Made by a program: the position numbers and the translations under genes. From JAKFWF01 sp031429105 (lineage in GTDB: Bacteria > Pseudomonadota > Alphaproteobacteria > Rhizobiales > Hyphomicrobiaceae): DNA of 64,000 nt. The stretch spans positions 1-64,000 of the forward strand of contig JANOYV010000122.1 in NCBI GenBank assembly GCA_031429105.1. Direction: 5' to 3'. Below the pieces are notes generated by a model, which saw only the letters and a program-made list of their open reading frames with translations, was not told where the DNA came from and searched no databases. Positions 17,736 through 24,568 of the stretch are shown here, piece after piece (within the stretch, counting starts at the first letter, position 1; each line of letters begins with the position of its first letter).

Positions 17736-18728
17736 TTATACGGCGGCGGCCGCGACAAGCTTCTTCGCCTGGGCAACCCATTCGTCCTTTCCGATCTGAC
17801 CCTTCAAGCGCAACTGCTTGTCGAGCATGCCAAGGCCATCCGCATCGCTGTCGGCAATCTGCCAGAAGTGGAATACGCCAGCATCGTTAAGGCGCTGTTC
17901 GATCTTTTCAGTGACGCCAGTGATCCGCTTAAGATCATCGGGTTCACCACGGGCAGCTTCAATGCCCTTGAACACGCCCTTGACGGGAATCGCTTCGGCG
18001 CTTGGGTTCTCCATTGCGCCGATGTCGACACCGGAGCCGGCTTGGCTTCGCTGAATACCATCGATGGCTGCGCGAGCAACCAGATCGCAATAAAGCGTGA
18101 TAGCGCGACCGGCGTCGTCGTTACCGGGGATTGGGAAGTCGATGCCATCTGGATTGCAGTTGGTATCGATCACGGCGACGATCGGAATGCCAAGCTTGCG
18201 GGCTTCGGCAATCGCGATCTGTTCTTTGTTGGTATCGATGACGAACAATAGGTCAGGTGTGCCGCCCATTTCCTTGATGCCACCCAGCGCCTGATTGAGC
18301 TTTTCGCGCTCACGCGTGAGGGTCAAAATTTCCTTCTTGGTGCGGCCTTGCGGATCGGCCAAAATGTCATCCAGCTGACGCAAGCGACGGATCGACGCCG
18401 AAATCGTCTTCCAATTGGTCAGTGTGCCACCAAGCCAGCGATGGTTGATGTAATACTGCGCCGAGCGCTTCGCCGCCTCGGCAATTGCGTCTGACGCCTG
18501 ACGCTTGGTGCCGACATAGAGCACGCGGCCACCGGCTGCGACCGTATCGGCAATTTTGACTAGCGCCTGATGCAGCAATGGTGTGGTCTGGGTCAGGTCC
18601 ACGATGTGAATGTTATTGCGCGCGCCGTATATATACGACGCCATTTTCGGGTTCCAGCGATGCGACTGGTGACCAAAGTGAACGCCAGCTTCGAGCAGCT
18701 GACGCATATTAAAGGCGGGAAGCGCCAT
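17736..18728 (-). CDS. rpsB: 30S ribosomal protein S2 with C-terminal extension
   Basis: 330 residues, against about 241 in E. coli. Residues 1-225 are standard S2 (FNMRQLLEAGVHFGHQSHRW; GGTLTNWKTI; FVIDTNKEQIAIAEARKLGI). Residues from about 250 form an acidic linker and a helix-hairpin-helix-like domain (LKRITGVTEKIEQRLNDAGV), the C-terminal extension common in Rhizobiales S2. Its role is not established. The start is the ATG at 18728 with AAGGA upstream; an in-frame extension to 18842 lies in the leader and is not conserved-looking. Confidence 0.97.
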   Translation of the reverse strand: MALPAFNMRQLLEAGVHFGHQSHRWNPKMASYIYGARNNIHIVDLTQTTPLLHQALVKIADTVAAGGRVLYVGTKRQASDAIAEAAKRSAQYYINHRWLGGTLTNWKTISASIRRLRQLDDILADPQGRTKKEILTLTREREKLNQALGGIKEMGGTPDLLFVIDTNKEQIAIAEARKLGIPIVAVIDTNCNPDGIDFPIPGNDDAGRAITLYCDLVARAAIDGIQRSQAGSGVDIGAMENPSAEAIPVKGVFKGIEAARGEPDDLKRITGVTEKIEQRLNDAGVFHFWQIADSDADGLGMLDKQLRLKGQIGKDEWVAQAKKLVAAAAV

Positions 18729-18869
18729 GGTATTTCTGTCCTTTTCCGGTTGAACCTCCGCGAACCAAAATAGGCTGCATCTTCGGACAATCCCGAAGAA
18801 AGCCCACCGGAGCGTCGGATGCGGTGATATGGTCCGCCCCAACGCACGGCTCGCGTGTGGAATAAGCGC

Positions 18870-18898
18870 CTAATACAGCGCGGCACTCGGGTTGGCAA
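18870..18898 (-). promoter_or_regulatory. Probable sigma-70 promoter of rpsB-tsf
   Basis: On the minus strand TTGCCA (18898-18893) and TATTAG (18875-18870) are spaced by 17 bases. They would give a leader of roughly 135 bases before the rpsB ATG, long enough for autogenous control by S2. Confidence 0.5.
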
Positions 18899-19003
18899 GG
18901 AAGAACCGCCACGATTTGCGAGGGTCGCTGCCCCATCGGGGTAAGGGATTTTCCCCGTCAAATCAGCAATTTTTAGAAAAACCGAAAATTTCTTCGAACG
19001 TTC

Positions 19004-19028
19004 GGAATAAACGCTCAAGACCAACGTT
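19004..19028 (+). promoter_or_regulatory. ECF-type promoter of small RNA A
   Basis: GGAAT (19004-19008), 16 bases, CGTT (19025-19028). The same GGAAT-N16-CGTT layout recurs at 19254 and 19554. The 11-mer GGAATAAACGC is identical in the two small-RNA promoters. It resembles GGAAC-N16/17-CGTT promoters of alphaproteobacterial ECF sigma factors. Confidence 0.75.
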
Positions 19029-19034
19029 TTCATT

Positions 19035-19160
19035 CCAAGCGCGACACTGGAGACCTGGTCCCCGCCTTGGTTGCTAGTGTCGCTCAACGTGCCGGCGTCG
19101 ACTTCGTGTTGTCACCGGGGCGTCAGAAATGGGTCGAACCGTAAGGTTCGGCCCATTTTG
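19035..19160 (+). ncRNA. Small RNA A (first of two tandem paralogues)
   Basis: A transcript of about 125 nt is inferred from the ECF-type promoter at 19004-19028 to a terminator at 19127-19159. Its core is a perfect 8-bp stem, GCGACACT (19041-19048) / AGTGTCGC (19076-19083). The stem presents a loop containing CTGGTCCCCGCCTTGG (19055-19070), which is identical in small RNA B. A second conserved block, with GACT, CGT, TTGTCA and GGCGT in fixed order, follows at about 19100-19122. The 3' end is a 10-bp stem with GTAA loop and TTTT. There is no plausible reading frame. Conservation of loop and spacing with changed stem sequence argues for a functional RNA. Exact ends are estimates. Confidence 0.75.
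19127..19159 (+). terminator. Rho-independent terminator of small RNA A
   Basis: AAATGGGTCGAACC pairs with GGTTCGGCCCATTT around a GTAA loop (19141-19144), with one G-T pair, and ends in TTTT. Confidence 0.8.
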
Positions 19161-19253
19161 CTTGTGGCTAATACAGTTTCGTCGCCCCGAGCCGACCAAT
19201 GCTGACGTAAACTACGGTAGCTCCGCCATCTCATCGCAATCGAAACTCCAACC

Positions 19254-19278
19254 GGAATAAACGCTTCGGTCGCTCGTT
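19254..19278 (+). promoter_or_regulatory. ECF-type promoter of small RNA B
   Basis: GGAAT (19254-19258), 16 bases, CGTT (19275-19278), exactly 250 bases after the small RNA A promoter. It shares GGAATAAACGC and CGTTTT with that promoter. Confidence 0.75.
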
Positions 19279-19284
19279 TTACCC

Positions 19285-19413
19285 ACGAGTGCGCTGCCGG
19301 TCTCCTGGTCCCCGCCTTGGATCCGGTAGGGCGCTACGTCTCGAAGTGGACTGCGTATTGTCATCGAGGCGTGACTAGGTGGGTCGGATCGTGAACGATC
19401 CGACCCACTCAGT
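19285..19413 (+). ncRNA. Small RNA B (second tandem paralogue)
   Basis: A transcript of about 125-130 nt is inferred from the promoter at 19254-19278 to the terminator at 19379-19408. The 16-base core CTGGTCCCCGCCTTGG (19305-19320) lies exactly 30 bases after the start of CGTT, as in small RNA A. The flanking stem has a different sequence but still pairs: GCGC and TGCCGG on the left (19291-19300) with CCGGTA and GCGC on the right (19323-19334). This covariation supports RNA structure. The block GACT, CGT, TTGTCA, GGCGT recurs with matching order at 19348-19372. It is probably a duplicate of small RNA A, diverged outside loop and promoter. Function is unknown; the C-rich loop suggests base pairing with G-rich ribosome-binding sites. 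Confidence 0.75.
19379..19408 (+). terminator. Terminator of small RNA B
   Basis: A perfect 13-bp stem, GTGGGTCGGATCG (19379-19391) / CGATCCGACCCAC (19396-19408), with a TGAA loop. The following T-run is weak (TCAGTTT). Confidence 0.75.
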
Positions 19414-19553
19414 TTATGTGTCCAGCAACTTGGCATCTTGCCAGACATCCCCCTGGACATCCCAACGATCCTGATCGGCCCATCTCAGTGACCCTCGAAT
19501 TAAACGCGTACTTGGGACCTGCAGAAATGCTCGCCCTATTTTTGCCACGACTG

Positions 19554-19578
19554 GGAATAAAGCCCGGCAACGCCCGTT
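19554..19578 (+). promoter_or_regulatory. ECF-type autoregulatory promoter of the sigma gene
   Basis: GGAAT (19554-19558), 16 bases, CGTT (19575-19578), the same element as in front of both small RNAs. The leader to the GTG start would be about 23 bases and contains GGGGAGG (19594-19600). The position implies that the sigma factor transcribes its own gene. Confidence 0.72.
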
Positions 19579-19607
19579 GTTTGATCGGCTGGCGGGGAGG
19601 CCGAAAC

Positions 19608-20138
19608 GTGAGCGATGAATTCCAGAGGCGAATTATAGAATTACTGCCAAGGCTACGGCGTTTCGCTTATTCCCTGACTGGCGATTTGGATCGCGCAGAT
19701 GATCTGGTTCAAGACACGTGTCTGCGCGCGCTTTCAAACGCCAATCAATGGAAACCGGGAACGAGATTGGACAGCTGGATGTACCGTATTGCCCAGAATT
19801 CCTGGTTCGATCAAATGCGAGCACGCAAAGTACGCGGTGAAGTTGTCGACCTCGACAATGCAGCCGAACTCGTCGGCTCGGATGGCCGCGACGTAACAGA
19901 ACATCGGCAGTCGCTGGCAGCGGTTAGCGCGAAGTTGTCTGAGTTGCCGCGCGATCAGCAATTACTGGTCGGGCTCGTATGCATCGACGGGCTTTCTTAC
20001 AAGGAAGCAGCAGCGGCACTTAATCTTCCGATCGGCACCGTCATGAGCCGCCTTGCGCGCGCACGGTCAGCACTTGCGATGGCGCTTCAAGCCGATGATA
20101 ATCACACGCCCCTCCTGAGCACAGGTAAACGATCATGA
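19608..20138 (+). CDS. ECF RNA polymerase sigma factor
   Basis: 176 residues from a GTG at 19608 that has GGGGAGG seven bases upstream. Upstream in-frame codons belong to the promoter and leader. Region 2 reads LPRLRRFAYSLTGDLDRADDLVQDTCLRAL with RLDSWMYRIAQNSWFDQMRARK. Region 4 reads LPRDQQLLVGLVCIDGLSYKEAAAALNLPIGTVMSRLARAR (split here across the helix-turn-helix). The family resembles the ECF26-like group common in Rhizobiales and differs from EcfG; there is no nepR or phyR nearby. The stop overlaps the anti-sigma start (ATGA), so it is coupled to its inhibitor. Confidence 0.92.
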   Translation: MSDEFQRRIIELLPRLRRFAYSLTGDLDRADDLVQDTCLRALSNANQWKPGTRLDSWMYRIAQNSWFDQMRARKVRGEVVDLDNAAELVGSDGRDVTEHRQSLAAVSAKLSELPRDQQLLVGLVCIDGLSYKEAAAALNLPIGTVMSRLARARSALAMALQADDNHTPLLSTGKRS

Positions 20139-20962
20139 GTGAAATTTCCGATGAAATGCTCATGGCGTATGCCGACGGTGAGTTGCCGGAGGCTGATTTG
20201 CTGCGAGTCAGGGCCTACCTTGCCACGAGTGCCGAAGGTGCCCGGCGACTGAACGCTTTCACGAGGACTGGTCGCGACTTGGGTTTGCTCTATGACCAGC
20301 CCATGCACGAAGCGATTCCCACCCGCTTGCTGGATGCTGTCCGGGGACCTGCCGCACTTTCCAAGCCTGAGCGAACGGTCCGCGCAACACCTGCGGCATC
20401 GTTGGCGTCCAGCTTGATCGGAATGCTGTTTCCACAAGCGACAAGATGGTCAGCGGCAACGGCGACTGCATCATTTCTGGCAATCGGAGCCATTTCGGGT
20501 TGGGCACTGCACGGTATCAAGACTGAAGTCCCAGCCACAACGTCGATTGCGACCCTTGTGGATGGCGCACTGTTGACCAGTAACGATTTCAGTCGGGCAT
20601 TGGACGTGACGCCGGGCGGCCAAACAAACTCCGTGGGTGGTGGTTCCGCGAAGGCATCGGTAAAGCCAGTTCTCACCTTCCAAAGTTTGGCTGGCACGTA
20701 CTGCCGTCAATATGAACTGGCGGCCACGACAGGCGCACAGTTCGTCGGTGTCGGCTGCCGTCTGAAATCGGGGCAATGGCAAATCGAGGTGCACGCACCG
20801 GTCGCAGTCGCCCCGAGTGTACCATCAGGCGGATATGTCCCAGCCAGCGGTCGATCATCACCAACCGTCGAAGGCGCGATCGATAGAATGATCAAAGGCG
20901 ACGTGCTGAGCCATGCCACCGAAAAAGCGTTGATCGAAAATCAATGGCGGCCTCAGCCATGA
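20135..20962 (+). CDS. Transmembrane anti-sigma factor with cysteine-pair periplasmic domain
   Basis: 275 residues. The N-terminus (EISDEMLMAYADGELPEAD, residues 3-21) is the usual anti-sigma domain opening but lacks the HxxxCxxC zinc motif. A single membrane segment lies at about 107-127 (AATATASFLAIGAISGWAL). The outer part (130-275) carries two cysteines, C190 (GTYCRQYE) and C208 (GVGCRLKSGQW). Their spacing and setting recall the CREYQ...ACRQPDGSW motif of 17-kDa surface-antigen-like proteins. The cysteines could form a disulfide and serve as a sensor; this is inference. It is translated with the sigma factor through a 4-bp overlap. Confidence 0.88.
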   Translation: MSEISDEMLMAYADGELPEADLLRVRAYLATSAEGARRLNAFTRTGRDLGLLYDQPMHEAIPTRLLDAVRGPAALSKPERTVRATPAASLASSLIGMLFPQATRWSAATATASFLAIGAISGWALHGIKTEVPATTSIATLVDGALLTSNDFSRALDVTPGGQTNSVGGGSAKASVKPVLTFQSLAGTYCRQYELAATTGAQFVGVGCRLKSGQWQIEVHAPVAVAPSVPSGGYVPASGRSSPTVEGAIDRMIKGDVLSHATEKALIENQWRPQP

Positions 20963-21062
20963 CCTGAAGGCATTCGAGTGAATGGCAAGAATACGCCTAT
21001 TTCGAAACCGAATTTGATCCGGCGAAGCTATGCAACGCACAGCGTTTGCCGATCAAAAAGTG

Positions 21063-21106
21063 AGATCTGGGTGACGGTAGCCCTCTTCTATTGCCCGGAT
21101 CTTTTT
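21063..21106 (+). terminator. Terminator of the sigma/anti-sigma operon
   Basis: AGATCTGGG (21063-21071) pairs with CCCGGATCT (21094-21102) over a 22-base loop, with one G-T pair, and runs into TTTTT (21102-21106). Confidence 0.65.
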
Positions 21107-21112
21107 GCCTGA

Positions 21113-21174
21113 AGCCCACCTCGTGACTTTGGCCCGCTGCCCCGCGGGGTCAAAATTTACGGGGTGGGTTTTTT
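21113..21174 (+). terminator. Long two-tier hairpin with T-run (terminator or small RNA end)
   Basis: The outer 11-bp stem GCCCACCTCGT / ACGGGGTGGGT (two G-T pairs) encloses an inner hairpin, TTTGGCCCGC with GCGGGGTCAAA. T6 follows at 21169-21174. It lies just behind another terminator, so it either backs it up or ends a separate short RNA. On the minus strand no T-run follows, so it does not serve the convergent protease gene. Confidence 0.6.
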
Positions 21175-21199
21175 GGTGTCCAGCGACCAAAACCAAATA

Positions 21200-23203
21200 C
21201 TAGCGCAATGGCGTCGCCTGACCAATCAATCCGGCGGGCGTCGCCATCGGTGTCTTGACTGATGCGACCGGCACACTTGCAGCACAGGCGGATGGCGCTT
21301 GCAGCAAGCCGCGACCATAGATCGGGTCCCGTCCTGGTTCGCCGAGGTCAACAATGGTCGCGCGCTTTAAAAATTCGGCTTTGTTCTTGACTGCCAAGCC
21401 CATGTACGCCGTCGCCAGAACGGCGGTCACATAAGGCACGGCAAACGACGTACCAGAATGATATGAGCCCTGCCCGCCGGGTAGCGCAGTCCAGATATCG
21501 ACGCCGGGCGCTGCCACATCGATGGGGTCGCCGCGACTCGCATGTCGATAGCTTTTCATATCGCGCCCGACCGCCGTAACGGCAATTACGGAGCTGTAGG
21601 CTGCAGGATAGCTTGGCGGCGCTGATGGGCCATCGTTACCGGCGGCTGCAACAAATATAATGCCCTTGGCGGACAAGCCTTCAATCGCCTGTTTGAGTAA
21701 ATCATCCGGCGGCCCTGACAGGCTCATGTTGACGACGCTGACTCGGCGCTTGTCGAGCCACTCCAAAGCATCGATCAGGCTTGCCGTGTCACTGCTCGGC
21801 AAGCCATCGGCGCCAGCGTAGAAAATGTCGGCCAGGAAAAACCTGGCGTCAGGGATGAGACCTGGCGTGCCACTCAACGCATCACCAGCAAGCAGCGCCA
21901 TGACGCCGGTGCCATGCCAATCTGGCGAGCGCGCTCGATCAATTGCAACAGATGTGCGCGCCTCGATAACGCGAGCCCGGAAAGTTGGATGGGTCGCATC
22001 ATAGCCCGTGTCGATGACGCCGACCTTAGTACCGCGCGAACAAGCCTGCAGGCTTGCTTGCCATTTGATGATCGATTGACCAAAGCAGCGATCGGTTCCA
22101 CACGACGTCGGCATTGCCTGGGCCGGCCGCACCTGATCAGACTGCGACGCTGGCAATGCACCGGTCGCAGTCCGGTAAATACGGTAGGTTTGATTGACGC
22201 CAACGGCTGTTCCCGGCATTTCCAGGCGCAGAAGGGCGCGCGCCTGATCGGCACTGAAACCATCTGGAGCAATCAATCGTGTCAGGGTCAAATCCAATCG
22301 CGACACGCCGGATACGCCATTGACCTTGAAGCCCAAGGCAACGGCACGCTCAATGTTTTGCGGCGTAAGCTTGTTTGCCAGAACTTCCGGTGCTTGTGGC
22401 GGAAACGATGGCAGACCACTGTCTGGCCGGATCGGTGCGACTTTGGGTGCAGCTTTGGCGGTCGTCGTGGCCGCCTGTGGAATTGGAGATTTCGCTGTAC
22501 CTGAAACTGCTGGATTTACGGGTGGCCCCGCTTGCGATGTGACTGGGGTCGACCCGGTGACCAAGATCTGCTTGGCAGCTGTTGTCTTCGCCCCGGGAGC
22601 GGGCGCTGGCGTCGCTGGATGTGCAACCACTGGTAGTTTTGCTACAGGGGAGGGCGGCACCGGGGCTGGCGCGGATGGCTTCAAAAGACCCGAAAACCAC
22701 TCGGCAACGGTGCCAGGCACCTTATCGTCTTCGATGATATCGCGCCGGGTTTTATCCCGTTCGATACGTGCTTTTTCCGCCGGAGACACAGTCTTGTCAT
22801 CGATCGTGGCGGTTTTACCGGAGTCGCTAGTTTTGCCTTGGTCTGCCGCTGTGGCGGTATCCTTGGTGGTTGACGTTGCGGCCTGCTCAGTTGCCAGAGT
22901 CTTGCCCTGCTCAGACTTGCCCTGTTCGCGATCAACTTTAGCTTGCTCGCGTTCTTGTCGAGCCTGTTCGCGCGCTTGTTCACGTTCTTGCCGCGCTTGT
23001 TGACGCGCTTGTTCACGCTCTTGCCGGGCTCGCTCGCGCTCCTGTTGTTGGCGCGCCTGCTCCTGCGCACGCTCCTGCATGCGGCGCATCGCATCATCAC
23101 TTTTCGAACTAGCCAGCACGGGGAGGGCAGCGAACACGACAAACACGGCAACGGAGATCGTCGCTGCTAGTGCTATGCTTTTCGAGAACCGGCCAAAAAT
23201 CAT
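21200..23203 (-). CDS. S8 subtilisin-like serine protease with coiled-coil N-terminal region
   Basis: 667 residues. A signal or anchor segment (about 8-31) is followed by an Arg/Gln/Glu repeat region (about 40-95, with recurring RQEREQAR units) likely to be a long charged coiled coil, then a Pro/Ala-rich linker. The S8 catalytic domain starts near 390, with Asp398 (GVIDTGYD), His430 (DWHGTGV) and the Ser motif GTSFAVPYV. Oxyanion-hole Asn lies in VAAAGNDGP. It is probably exported and anchored or periplasmic. The long N-terminal part has no inhibitor-I9 look, so how the enzyme is kept inactive is unclear. No partner gene is evident. Confidence 0.9.
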   Translation of the reverse strand: MIFGRFSKSIALAATISVAVFVVFAALPVLASSKSDDAMRRMQERAQEQARQQQERERARQEREQARQQARQEREQAREQARQEREQAKVDREQGKSEQGKTLATEQAATSTTKDTATAADQGKTSDSGKTATIDDKTVSPAEKARIERDKTRRDIIEDDKVPGTVAEWFSGLLKPSAPAPVPPSPVAKLPVVAHPATPAPAPGAKTTAAKQILVTGSTPVTSQAGPPVNPAVSGTAKSPIPQAATTTAKAAPKVAPIRPDSGLPSFPPQAPEVLANKLTPQNIERAVALGFKVNGVSGVSRLDLTLTRLIAPDGFSADQARALLRLEMPGTAVGVNQTYRIYRTATGALPASQSDQVRPAQAMPTSCGTDRCFGQSIIKWQASLQACSRGTKVGVIDTGYDATHPTFRARVIEARTSVAIDRARSPDWHGTGVMALLAGDALSGTPGLIPDARFFLADIFYAGADGLPSSDTASLIDALEWLDKRRVSVVNMSLSGPPDDLLKQAIEGLSAKGIIFVAAAGNDGPSAPPSYPAAYSSVIAVTAVGRDMKSYRHASRGDPIDVAAPGVDIWTALPGGQGSYHSGTSFAVPYVTAVLATAYMGLAVKNKAEFLKRATIVDLGEPGRDPIYGRGLLQAPSACAASVPVASVKTPMATPAGLIGQATPLR
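22920..23075 (-). repeat. Short degenerate tandem repeats coding the R/Q/E coiled coil
   Basis: The DNA repeats units of the type TGCTCGCGTTCTTGTCGAGC and close variants. On the minus strand they encode RQEREQAR-like segments of the subtilase. Units are 21-24 bases and in frame, consistent with repeat expansion within the gene. Confidence 0.7.
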
Positions 23204-23390
23204 CGGGAACCCCGCCGTTCCAATAGTAGATCGGAGACTGACAGGTCATCGACCCGCAGTCATCAAATCTGTGCCGGTCCCGCTCCGACGCATCAATTGA
23301 ACAGAGGTTATCTTGTGGCTGCAAATTTGTGAATAGCTTGATGACCATCAATACCCAAAAAAACGATCCGCCGCTGTCGTCGATGCTGGT

Positions 23391-24512
23391 TCATACCACC
23401 GCAGCGATGAGTCGTTTTAGAAAGCCGTCGACCGCAGCACCATCGATCCACCGTATCACGGCGACCAAATCGTGCTTTGGGTCGATCCAAACGATATTTC
23501 CGCCTGCGCCCAATGCAAAAACGCTTGTTTCAGGTGCGCTGACGTGTCGCGATGCGCCACGGTTAAGCCACCACATCAAGCCGTAACTGTTATTGTTTGG
23601 CGACGGCTCATGCATCTGCTCTATCCACGATTTACTCACAAGCTGGCGACCGTTCCACGCGCCGCCGCGCGCAATCAACAAGCCCATCCGCGCATGATCA
23701 CGTGCGCTGATCACCATTCCGCCGCCCCAGTGTGCGCCGCCAGGCACCGACTGCACGCGCTGCCCGTTCATCTCAACCCAAGATGTACTGTAGCCGTTCC
23801 ACTGCCACTGATCCGATGCGCCGATCGGGTCCATGATGCGTTCGCGCAACACATCAGGCAGTGCCCGACCGAACCGCTGCATCAGGCAAAATGACAATAG
23901 GTTCACACGCACATCGTTATACTCATAGTGAGTTCCTGGCGGCTTGAGATCGCGACGATGGCCTTTGCGGCTGTTGTCAGCGTTGGCCCCAAGTTGCCGG
24001 TTGTGATCGACCTGATCGGATTTGCCCCAGATCTCGCCTTGCCACTCGCTCGATTGTTGCAAGAGGTGCCGCCATGTGATCGTCGAATTGTGTGCACTTT
24101 CGAACCAAGGGCCGCAGACGGTCTCTGCCACCCGATCATCAATCGACGCAATCAAGCCGTCATCAACGGCCAAACCAGCGAGGATCGAAAGATAGCTTTT
24201 GGCGACGCTGAAGGTCATGTCGGGACGGTTGGCATCGCCCCATTCAGCGACGCACCGCCCGCCTTTGAGGATCACGCCCGCTGGCGCACCACGCGGGACC
24301 ACAGGGCCAACGATCTCGCTCCATGGACCGGTCTCGTTCCACTCGACAATGCCGACGTACCGGCCATCCGGATAATAGAAGCTGCGCGGCCATTGGCTTT
24401 CGTTTGCGACCGCAAATTCGACCGCTTCTTGCAGGCGAGAAGCGTTCAGCTCGACGTCCGCAGCTTTTACCAAAGTCCAGGGCGCGGCGCGATCAGGTGG
24501 GTAGTCGATCAT
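23391..24512 (-). CDS. Beta-lactamase-fold serine hydrolase (class C / EstB / 6-aminohexanoate-dimer hydrolase type)
   Basis: 373 residues of the penicillin-binding-protein/beta-lactamase class C fold. The catalytic SxxK motif is SVAKSYLS at about 102, and the second motif is YNDVRVN. A motif-3 equivalent lies in the C-terminal GAGGNIVWIDP region. Such enzymes are usually esterases or amidases rather than true beta-lactamases. There is no signal peptide, so it is probably cytoplasmic. It lies 57 bases downstream of the acetamidase on the same strand and may be co-transcribed, which hints at a small amide/ester catabolic unit. Confidence 0.87.
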   Translation of the reverse strand: MIDYPPDRAAPWTLVKAADVELNASRLQEAVEFAVANESQWPRSFYYPDGRYVGIVEWNETGPWSEIVGPVVPRGAPAGVILKGGRCVAEWGDANRPDMTFSVAKSYLSILAGLAVDDGLIASIDDRVAETVCGPWFESAHNSTITWRHLLQQSSEWQGEIWGKSDQVDHNRQLGANADNSRKGHRRDLKPPGTHYEYNDVRVNLLSFCLMQRFGRALPDVLRERIMDPIGASDQWQWNGYSTSWVEMNGQRVQSVPGGAHWGGGMVISARDHARMGLLIARGGAWNGRQLVSKSWIEQMHEPSPNNNSYGLMWWLNRGASRHVSAPETSVFALGAGGNIVWIDPKHDLVAVIRWIDGAAVDGFLKRLIAAVV

Positions 24513-24568
24513 GGCGCGGTATTCCCCTCAAGTTCAATCAAGCGTCTATCGTTGACCAATTTTTGTCG

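Noticed and set aside
18593..19087. Minus-strand open frames in the rpsB leader and small-RNA A region
   Set aside because: Their residue composition is not protein-like and they overlap rpsB or the structured RNA. No ribosome site supports them.
19416..19607. N-terminal extension of the ECF sigma factor
   Set aside because: It would span the promoter-like GGAAT-N16-CGTT and the Shine-Dalgarno GGGGAGG. Family homology begins at the GTG at 19608.
22920..23075. CRISPR-like repeats
   Set aside because: The repeats are degenerate, contiguous without unique spacers, and in frame within the subtilase gene.
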